From Ruminococcus difficilis (GTDB lineage Bacteria; Bacillota_A; Clostridia; Oscillospirales; Acutalibacteraceae), in NCBI RefSeq assembly GCF_016680995.1, contig NZ_JAEQMG010000098.1:1-17686 (forward strand): 17,686 nt of DNA. Direction: 5' to 3'. The position numbers and the translations under genes are program-made. The notes below the pieces were generated by a model. It was given only the letters and a program-made list of their open reading frames with translations. It did no database searches and was not told where the DNA came from. This document shows positions 6,799 through 12,197 of the stretch, one piece after another (position 1 is the stretch's first letter; each line of letters begins with the position of its first letter).

Positions 6799-7473
6799 TT
6801 ATCTCCCGCTCTTAACGCGTTTATAACGGAAGAGTGTATTCTCCGCCCACTCGCGGTCGATCTTGATGAAGCCACTGAGCTTCTTGTCGTTGCCGCAGAT
6901 CGCGTTGACGATCTTCATGCTCTTGCGATAGATCTCGAGCCGCGCGCTCTGTACGAACGGCTCGCTGTCCTCGCCGATAAAGAAGGTGAAGCCGATGGTG
7001 TTCGCCTCGCGGTTATACATCGTCAGGTATCCCTCGGTCACTCTTCCGAGCTCATACTTCTTCGCAACCATCTCGCTGATGGCGTACTTGGTCAGCTCTA
7101 CCGCCATATCGTCGAGCCCCGATTCAAAGACGAAGATCTTCTCCTTCATCGAGTTGAAGTCAGCGGTGATGCGCTTCTGGATCCCCTTGAGATTCCGGTA
7201 GTCATCCTCCAGCGCGCGATCCTCCAGTTGGAAGCGGTCGATCTGCGGGATCAGGTATACCATGAAGCGGTGCTTCATATCATTATACAGCAGGGGATAC
7301 ATATACCTGCCCTCATATCCGCAGTCGGGGCATTTGTAGCTGAGCAGCTGACCCGAGAGCAGGTCACGCTTGAATTGAGGGTCGTTGGTCGCGTTGATGC
7401 TGATAAATAAATGAGCGCTCGAGGTGTGGTTACATCTCGGACAGGTCACTTCTTTAGAGATCACGTTTGACAT
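6799..7473 (-). CDS. CpXC domain zinc-binding protein
   Basis: The 224-residue soluble protein opens with a CPRC pair at Cys11/Cys14 and a second pair, CPDC, at Cys48/Cys51. Together these make a split zinc ribbon characteristic of CpXC-domain proteins, found mainly in Firmicutes and of unknown function. The rest is charged and alpha/beta-like, without membrane spans. I chose ATG 7473, directly before SNVISKEVTCPRC; a TTG lies one codon earlier. No good ribosome binding site sits at the usual distance. An AGGAG about 28 nt upstream precedes an 8-codon frame (MISKSEVI) whose TGA overlaps this ATG, so coupling from a leader frame is possible but unproven. The gene is divergent from the helical-protein gene at 7628 and is followed by a clear terminator. 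Confidence 0.8.
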   Translation of the reverse strand: MSNVISKEVTCPRCNHTSSAHLFISINATNDPQFKRDLLSGQLLSYKCPDCGYEGRYMYPLLYNDMKHRFMVYLIPQIDRFQLEDRALEDDYRNLKGIQKRITADFNSMKEKIFVFESGLDDMAVELTKYAISEMVAKKYELGRVTEGYLTMYNREANTIGFTFFIGEDSEPFVQSARLEIYRKSMKIVNAICGNDKKLSGFIKIDREWAENTLFRYKRVKSGR

Positions 7474-7566
7474 CAAATCACTTCGCTTTTCGAAATCATT
7501 TCTCCTACAATAATAACATATTTTATCAGAAATGCAAATTATTTATCATACTTTTGCAATTTGTTA

Positions 7567-7595
7567 TTGATTTTCTGCTTAAATAATGCGATAAT
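7567..7595 (+). promoter_or_regulatory. promoter of the helical-protein gene
   Basis: TTGATT (7567-7572), a 17-nt spacer and GATAAT (7590-7595) form a good sigma-A type promoter. Transcription would begin near 7601, about 27 nt before the ATG at 7628, leaving room for the GGAGG at 7615-7619. The perfect TATAAT at 7603-7608 is too close to the ribosome binding site to be the working -10. Confidence 0.6.
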
Positions 7596-7627
7596 ACTGA
7601 TATATAATGATTCGGAGGTAGGAAATT

Positions 7628-8347
7628 ATGGATATTAAAAACAACATCAAGTGCGGATTGGAGTTTGTCAGCGATACGGTCTCTGAGATCGCTTCTTCCG
7701 TAGCGGAGAAGAATCGCCTCAGAGTTCAGCTCAACCACATCAAAGGTCTGATCAAATCCGATTCCGCGACCCGCGACCAGGCGTATATCGAGCTGGGCCG
7801 CTACTTTTATGATAATCTGCGCGAAGGCACCACCGCTGAGAACGAGGCGATCTGCGCCGTGATCGATGCTGCCTCCGATCGCATCAGCAAGGCGTCTATC
7901 AAATACGTCGAGCTGCTCAACATCCAGAACGATACCAAGATCCGCTCCGAGAACGCCGAGAAGCTTGCTAAGGCGATGGCGGAGAAGGCTTCCGTTGCCG
8001 CACAGGCAGCGAAGGAGAAGGGCGCCGAGGCGTTTGATAAGGCAAAGGCGACCGCAGCCGACCTGTCCGAGAAGGCGAAGGCAACTGCTGCAGAGTTCAA
8101 GGATAAGGCTGCCGATACCGTTGACAACGTCAGGGAGCGCTTCAACCTCGAAAGGAACGGCGAGGTCGAGGAACTGATCGCCGCCGAGCAGGAGAAGCTT
8201 GACGAGGCAAAGGATGCAGCCGAAGAGGCTGTTGAAGAAGCCGCCGAGACCGTCGCTGAGAAGGCTGAGGATGTTGTTGAAGAGGTTAAGGAAGCGGTCA
8301 TCCCCGAAAACACCGATGAAGAATCCCCCGAGGACATCGGCTTCTGA
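7628..8347 (+). CDS. alanine/lysine/glutamate-rich helical protein, LEA- or apolipoprotein-like repeats
   Basis: I do not recognise a named family for this 239-residue protein. Residues 1-110 look like a normal helical domain (GLEFVSDTVSEIASSVAEKNRLRVQL and later AYIELGRYFYDNL). Residues 115-175 carry repeats such as EKAKATAA, DLSEKAKATAAEF and KDKAADT. These recall the 11-residue amphipathic helices of LEA_4 or apolipoprotein-like proteins. Residues 180-239 are very acidic (EEAVEEAAETVAEKAEDVVEE). There is no signal peptide and no membrane span, so it should be cytoplasmic. GGAGG lies 8 nt before the ATG. It has its own promoter and a terminator 19 nt after the stop, so it is monocistronic. 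A stress-protective, membrane-associating or scaffold role is possible but is inference only. Confidence 0.75.
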   Translation: MDIKNNIKCGLEFVSDTVSEIASSVAEKNRLRVQLNHIKGLIKSDSATRDQAYIELGRYFYDNLREGTTAENEAICAVIDAASDRISKASIKYVELLNIQNDTKIRSENAEKLAKAMAEKASVAAQAAKEKGAEAFDKAKATAADLSEKAKATAAEFKDKAADTVDNVRERFNLERNGEVEELIAAEQEKLDEAKDAAEEAVEEAAETVAEKAEDVVEEVKEAVIPENTDEESPEDIGF

Positions 8348-8363
8348 TCTATTGCGAATATCC

Positions 8364-8402
8364 GGGCACCTTTGGCACACGTCAAGGGTGCTTTGTTTTT
8401 AT
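8364..8402 (+). terminator. intrinsic terminator of the helical-protein gene
   Basis: GCACCTTT (8366-8373) pairs with AAGGGTGC (8384-8391) with one G-U pair, followed by TTTGTTTTTA. The 3' arm can also pair differently: GTGCTTTG (8388-8395) is complementary to CAAAGCAC (8403-8410), making a second, mutually exclusive hairpin with the T run as loop. Confidence 0.8.
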
Positions 8403-8410
8403 CAAAGCAC

Positions 8411-8439
8411 TTGCAGGAACAGAAAATCTCATTTATAAT
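8411..8439 (+). promoter_or_regulatory. promoter of the two-component system
   Basis: TTGCAG (8411-8416), exactly 17 nt, then a perfect TATAAT (8434-8439). Transcription would start near 8446, giving a leader of about 120 nt before the regulator ATG at 8566. The promoter directly follows the upstream terminator structures. Confidence 0.72.
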
Positions 8440-8454
8440 GGAACTGTAATCATT

Positions 8455-8490
8455 TTATCATACAGCCGTCACATTCGGCAGTTATGATAA
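8455..8490 (+). promoter_or_regulatory. stem-loop / inverted repeat at the start of the two-component leader
   Basis: Outer arms TTATCATA (8455-8462) and TATGATAA (8483-8490) match perfectly. Inside, GCCG (8465-8468) pairs with CGGC (8476-8479) across a small internal loop. It begins about 9 nt after the predicted transcription start. It could be a 5' stabilising hairpin of the mRNA or a dyad binding site for a regulator, perhaps the encoded one. Neither is shown. Confidence 0.5.
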
Positions 8491-8565
8491 TAATGAAAAA
8501 CAGATTGAGATTGCAAAAATCTTAACAAGACCATACAACGACAATGAATAATGCGAGGGGATAAC

Positions 8566-9240
8566 ATGAGTAAACTGCTGATCGTTGACGACGAGTTCCG
8601 CATCCGCGAGCTCATCAAGAAATATGCCATATACGAGGGTCACGAGGTCGACGAGGCTGAGGACGGCGAACAGGCGGTGCTGAAATGCCGCAATAACGAG
8701 TACGACCTCATCATCATGGATATCATGATGCCCGTGATGGACGGCTTCGAGGCGGTTTCGCGCCTGCGCCGTTTCACCAACACGCCCGTGATCATGCTCT
8801 CCGCCAAGGGCGAGGAATACGATCGGCTGACCGGCTTCGAGGTCGGCGTCGACGATTATGTGGTCAAGCCGTTCTCCCCCAAGGAGCTGATGATGCGCGT
8901 CGGCGCTGTGCTCCGCCGCTCGGGAACCGATAAGAAGGACGACGGCAAGAGCCGCTTCACCTACAAGGGACTGAGCATCGACTTCGCCGCCCGCGTCGTT
9001 ACGGTCGACGGCGAGCGCGTCCAGCTGACCCCCCGTGAATATGAGCTGCTGTTCTACATGGTCAACAACAAGGGCATCGCCCTCACCCGTGAACAGCTGA
9101 TCTCCAAAGTCTGGGGCTATGACTTCTTCGGCGACGACCGTACCCTCGACACCCATATCAAGCTGCTTCGAAAGAGCCTCGGCGAGTACGCCTCGCTGAT
9201 CGTCACCCTCAGAGGAGTTGGTTATCGTTTTGAAACATAA
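8566..9240 (+). CDS. OmpR/PhoB-family response regulator
   Basis: This 224-residue DNA-binding regulator is paired with the kinase that follows. The receiver domain (about 1-120) has the acidic pair Asp8/Asp9, phospho-acceptor Asp52 (IIMDIMMPVMDG), Ser79 and Lys101 (VVKPFSPKEL). The C-terminal winged helix (about 130-224) has LTPREYELLFYMVNNKG and VWGYDFFGDDRTLDTHIKLLRK, then the final LRGVGYRFE. An in-frame ATG at 8551 exists, but ATG 8566 begins the conserved receiver and has GAGGGG 5 nt upstream. The end overlaps the kinase start by about 11 nt. A clear promoter lies at 8411-8439. The regulon and any match to a named system (VanR-, PhoP- or CssR-like) cannot be told from this sequence alone. 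Confidence 0.94.
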   Translation: MSKLLIVDDEFRIRELIKKYAIYEGHEVDEAEDGEQAVLKCRNNEYDLIIMDIMMPVMDGFEAVSRLRRFTNTPVIMLSAKGEEYDRLTGFEVGVDDYVVKPFSPKELMMRVGAVLRRSGTDKKDDGKSRFTYKGLSIDFAARVVTVDGERVQLTPREYELLFYMVNNKGIALTREQLISKVWGYDFFGDDRTLDTHIKLLRKSLGEYASLIVTLRGVGYRFET

Positions 9241-10744
9241 TACGAAAAAATACCCGCTGCGGTTTCATCTCGCGATCGGATTCCTGATTTTTTCGGTACT
9301 GCTGCTCGCGGTACTGTGGGTGTTCCAGACGGTCTTCCTCGAATCCTTCTACAAAACCATCAAGACCTCTCAGGTCAAGTCCTGTGCGAACTCCCTGTCC
9401 GATCATATCGACGCGGAAAACCTCAGCGATCTGATCACCGACATCGAGGAGCAGAACGCCATGACTGTCGGGCTGTACGACACGACCGATTCGATCTTCT
9501 CCTGCATCTATGCCACCCAGTCCCGTCCCGATTTCCGCCCCGATATCTCCATGAACACGGTATATGACCTGTATAAGCAGGCGAAGGCGAATAACGGCTC
9601 TTACTCCACGATCACCGCGGTTGGTAAGGAGCGGCATTTCGAGATGCACTCCCAGCGCTTCATCGGCGCGACCAACGACGAGGCACGTATGGATATCATC
9701 ATGCATGAACCGGCGCTCGAGCGCGAGAGCGTCCAGACCCTTGCTTACGCGAGGATCGTTCCCGGTGAGGACGGCGAACATCTCGTGATCGTAGAGAGCG
9801 AGATCACCCCCGTTACCAGCGTCGTCGAGACCCTGCGCTATCAGCTGATCATCATGACCGTCGTGATCGTCGCGCTGAGCATTATTGTCGCGATCTTTGT
9901 CGGCAAGCTGATCGCAAAGCCGATCTCCGACACCAACGAGAAGGCGAAGTCCCTCGCCCATCAGGATTATGACGTTGCCTTCGAGGGCGGACGTTACCGC
10001 GAGATCACTGAGCTCAACGCCACCTTGAGCTATGCCGCACAGGAACTCAAAAAGGTCGATTCGCTCCAAAAGGAGCTGATCTCCAATATCTCTCACGACC
10101 TGCGCACGCCGCTGACCATGATCACCGGCTACAGCGAGGTCATGCGCGACCTGCCCGGCGAGATGACTCCCGAGAACATCCAGATCATCATCGATGAGGC
10201 GAACCGTCTCAACTCGCTGGTCACCGACCTGCTCGATATCTCCCGTCTGCAAAGCGGTACAGCGGATATCAAGCAGACGCCCTTCTCCCTCACTAACTGC
10301 ATCAAGAGTATCTTCTCCCGCTACACCAAGCTCATCGAGAGTGATGGGCTGAACATCATCTTCGAGCATGACGGCGAGGTGTTCATCATGGGCGACGAGC
10401 TGCGCATGACGCAGGTGCTTTATAACTTGATCAACAACGCCATCAACTATATCGGCGACGACAAGACCGTCATCGTGCGCCAGACCGTCAAGGACGACAG
10501 GGTGCGGGTCGACGTCATCGATCACGGCGAAGGCATCCCCAAGGATAAGCTCGACTATATCTGGGATCGCTACTACCGCGTCGATAAAGAACACCGCCGC
10601 GCCAAGGTAGGCACGGGTCTGGGGCTCAGCATCGTCAAGAATATTCTGCTCGCCCATGACGCCGACTTCGGCGTCGCCTCCAAGGTAGGCGAAGGCTCCG
10701 ACTTCTACTTCATCCTCCCCGTCATCCCCACTGACGACGAATAA
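9230..10744 (+). CDS. membrane sensor histidine kinase
   Basis: The 504-residue kinase has spans at about 15-37 and 204-226, enclosing an extracytoplasmic sensor domain of about 165 residues. A HAMP segment follows, then HisKA with the phospho-acceptor His289 (LISNISHDLRTPLTMITGY), and a HATPase domain with N box LYNLINNAINYI, G1 DHGEGIP, F box YIWDRYYRVD and G2 GTGLGLSIVKNIL. Complete and intact, it should phosphorylate the upstream regulator. The start is uncertain. I use TTG 9230, 12 nt after AGAGGAG (9211-9217); TTG 9218 touches the ribosome binding site. Both overlap the regulator's end, implying coupling. The sensor domain is unlike any I can name, so the signal is unknown. A bidirectional terminator follows. 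Confidence 0.93.
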   Translation: MKHNTKKYPLRFHLAIGFLIFSVLLLAVLWVFQTVFLESFYKTIKTSQVKSCANSLSDHIDAENLSDLITDIEEQNAMTVGLYDTTDSIFSCIYATQSRPDFRPDISMNTVYDLYKQAKANNGSYSTITAVGKERHFEMHSQRFIGATNDEARMDIIMHEPALERESVQTLAYARIVPGEDGEHLVIVESEITPVTSVVETLRYQLIIMTVVIVALSIIVAIFVGKLIAKPISDTNEKAKSLAHQDYDVAFEGGRYREITELNATLSYAAQELKKVDSLQKELISNISHDLRTPLTMITGYSEVMRDLPGEMTPENIQIIIDEANRLNSLVTDLLDISRLQSGTADIKQTPFSLTNCIKSIFSRYTKLIESDGLNIIFEHDGEVFIMGDELRMTQVLYNLINNAINYIGDDKTVIVRQTVKDDRVRVDVIDHGEGIPKDKLDYIWDRYYRVDKEHRRAKVGTGLGLSIVKNILLAHDADFGVASKVGEGSDFYFILPVIPTDDE

Positions 10745-10778
10745 CCCGGTACAGCGATCTTGAAAAACAATAAAGATG

Positions 10779-10819
10779 CAAAAAACCCGCAGCGGAACAA
10801 ACCGCTGCGGGTCATTTTT
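10779..10819. terminator. bidirectional terminator between the kinase gene and mgsA
   Basis: A perfect 11-bp stem, ACCCGCAGCGG (10785-10795) with CCGCTGCGGGT (10802-10812), encloses loop AACAAA. A runs on the left (10780-10785) act as the T run for minus-strand mgsA. CATTTTTATG on the right serves the plus-strand kinase gene. Confidence 0.92.
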
Positions 10820-10829
10820 ATGATTCGGG

Positions 10830-11225
10830 TTATCTGACGATATCTCTCCAGTCGAGGTCGCCGCGCTCCAGACCGTGGATCAGCACCTCGGCGGTAGCGA
10901 TGTTGGTAGCGACAGGGATATTGTGCATATCACACAGGCGAAGCAGGTTCATATCGTTCGGCTCATGCGGCTTGGGCGTCAGCGGATCGCGGAAGAAGAT
11001 CAGCATATCGATCTCGTTGCAGGCGATACGCGCGGCGATCTGCTGGTCGCCGCCCTGAGAGCCGCCCAGGAAGGTCTGGATCTCCAGACCGGTCGCCTCA
11101 GCAACCATCTTGCCGGTGGTTCCGGTCGCACACATCTTGTTTCTGCTCAATACGCCGCAGTAAGCGATACAGAATTGTACCATCAACTCTTTCTTCTCGT
11201 CATGTGCAATAATCGCTATGTTCAT
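10830..11225 (-). CDS. mgsA: methylglyoxal synthase
   Basis: MgsA converts dihydroxyacetone phosphate to methylglyoxal and phosphate, a bypass used when phosphate is low or sugar phosphates build up. The 131-residue product matches the family: [10 protein letters not shown] (His8), ATGTTG (33-38), GGSQGGDQQ with catalytic Asp60 (Asp71 in E. coli), FFRDPL (Asp80) and PHEPND (His87, equivalent to His98). The position I align to E. coli Asp101 is Asn90, with Asp91 next to it. The C-terminus [13 protein letters not shown] is of clostridial type. The frame opens at 11246, but ATG 11225 starts the conserved protein and has GGAGG 7 nt upstream. It lies 56 bp after minD on the same strand, probably co-transcribed. 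Confidence 0.96.
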   Translation of the reverse strand: MNIAIIAHDEKKELMVQFCIAYCGVLSRNKMCATGTTGKMVAEATGLEIQTFLGGSQGGDQQIAARIACNEIDMLIFFRDPLTPKPHEPNDMNLLRLCDMHNIPVATNIATAEVLIHGLERGDLDWRDIVR

Positions 11226-11281
11226 ACACGCACCTCCATTAGTCATTTACAAAGGCAATTACAGTAAGCTTATACTAAATT

Positions 11282-12025
11282 CTACGAATTTTTGATAATG
11301 ATCGGAACATCGACGCCCTCCAGACGCTTGACAATGGTTTCAAAGATGATCCCTGTCTGTGACCAGTTGTTGGTCAGCGCACCTCTTTGGGCGAGGGCGA
11401 TCACGCGGATATCCTCGGGGATGACGCCGATCAGCCGTACGCCCGCCTCATCGATCACCTCGTCAAGGTCCTTGTACAGACCCATCTTAAAGAAGCGCTC
11501 GCGGTCGAAGCGGTTGATGATCAGCCTGCGGTCGGAGATTCCCAGCTCCTCTAAGCGGTAGCCGATATTTTTACAGCCGCGGATGCTGATAGGCTCGGGG
11601 TTGATGACCAAGAGCGCTCTGTCGGCGCTCGCCGCGGCGGCAACGAAGCCGGTGCCGGTGCCGGCAGGCGAATCGATCAGGATGTAATCGAAATCATCGC
11701 GTACCTTGTCGACAAAGTTCTTGACCAGTGAGGGACTGACTTCATCATCAGCATACAGCGGAGCCGCGATCGTGTACAGCTCAAAATCGCCGTCGATCTG
11801 ATACAGCGCTTCTTTTGGCTCACAAGCGCCGCTGACAACATCGGCAAAGTCATATACCAATCTGTCGGAGATACCCAGCACCATATCGACGCCGCGCATC
11901 CCGCTGTCACAGTCTATGATCAATACTCTTTTTTTGTTTTTAGCAAGAGCCGCCGCCAACCCGGCACAAACAGTGGTTTTGCCTGTTCCGCCTTTACCGG
12001 AGGCTACTACTATCACTTCACTCAT
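11282..12025 (-). CDS. minD: MinD/ParA-type ATPase lacking the C-terminal membrane helix
   Basis: MinD is the ATPase that carries the division inhibitor MinC to the membrane. The 247 residues show the deviant Walker A GKGGTGKTT (10-18; signature Lys11, Lys16), IIDCDSGMRGVDMVLG (36-51), VYDFADVVSG (57-66) and Walker B YILIDSPAG (114-122). These are MinD-like rather than Soj- or flagellar-type features. Normal MinD proteins are about 265-270 residues and end in an amphipathic helix such as KGFLKRLFGG. This one ends RLEGVDVPIIIKNS with no such helix. No minC or minE lies beside it. ATG 12025 has TGAGG 10 nt upstream. It is separated from mrdA by a terminator, with its own candidate promoter. A MinD homologue is sure; a classical Min function is doubtful. 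Confidence 0.87.
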   Translation of the reverse strand: MSEVIVVASGKGGTGKTTVCAGLAAALAKNKKRVLIIDCDSGMRGVDMVLGISDRLVYDFADVVSGACEPKEALYQIDGDFELYTIAAPLYADDEVSPSLVKNFVDKVRDDFDYILIDSPAGTGTGFVAAAASADRALLVINPEPISIRGCKNIGYRLEELGISDRRLIINRFDRERFFKMGLYKDLDEVIDEAGVRLIGVIPEDIRVIALAQRGALTNNWSQTGIIFETIVKRLEGVDVPIIIKNS

Positions 12026-12045
12026 TTTGATAATACCTCATTTGT

Positions 12046-12074
12046 ATTGTAGCACAAAAAGAAAAAAAGAGCAA
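12046..12074 (-). promoter_or_regulatory. candidate promoter of minD-mgsA inside the mrdA terminator
   Basis: On the minus strand TTGCTC (12069-12074), a 17-nt spacer and TACAAT (12046-12051), preceded by TGC, form a plausible extended -10 promoter. The -35 lies in the 3' arm of the terminator and the T run is the spacer. The start would fall near 12039, leaving a very short leader over the ribosome binding site, which weakens the call. Confidence 0.45.
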
Positions 12075-12096
12075 CTCAAACAAGCTGCTCTTTTTG
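12062..12096 (-). terminator. intrinsic terminator after mrdA
   Basis: A 10-bp stem (12064-12073 with 12086-12095, core AGAGCA / TGCTCT) with a 12-nt loop is followed on the minus strand by a T run. It lies about 100 bp past the mrdA stop and should end the dut/mre/mrdA transcript before minD. The 12097-12197 stretch between them is AT-rich and I see nothing in it. Confidence 0.82.
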
Positions 12097-12197
12097 TAGA
12101 ATTGTAAATATGAAATTTAGACACAATCACCAAAAACATGATGTCTATCTTATTTTTATTAATTGCTTTTACTACTTTTAACCAATTTTTATACGTA

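Noticed and set aside
6606..6815. 69-codon plus-strand frame after the ABC operon
   Set aside because: It translates repeat and terminator sequence, lacks a ribosome binding site, and runs into the convergent CpXC gene.
7603..7608. Perfect TATAAT as the -10 of the helical-protein gene
   Set aside because: It is too close to the GGAGG at 7615; the transcript would start inside or after the ribosome binding site. TTGATT-17-GATAAT just upstream fits better.
7526..8380. 284-codon minus-strand frame antisense to the helical protein
   Set aside because: The plus-strand gene has promoter, ribosome binding site and terminator. The minus frame spans the terminator and the intergenic region and reads as repetitive Leu/Gly shadow.
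9209..10657. 482-codon open frame on the minus strand, antisense to the histidine kinase
   Set aside because: It is the mirror of an intact kinase with all motifs. Its composition (rich in Asp, Val, Gly, Leu, His) is typical of antisense reading of biased GC-rich codons, and no family motif or ribosome binding site is seen.
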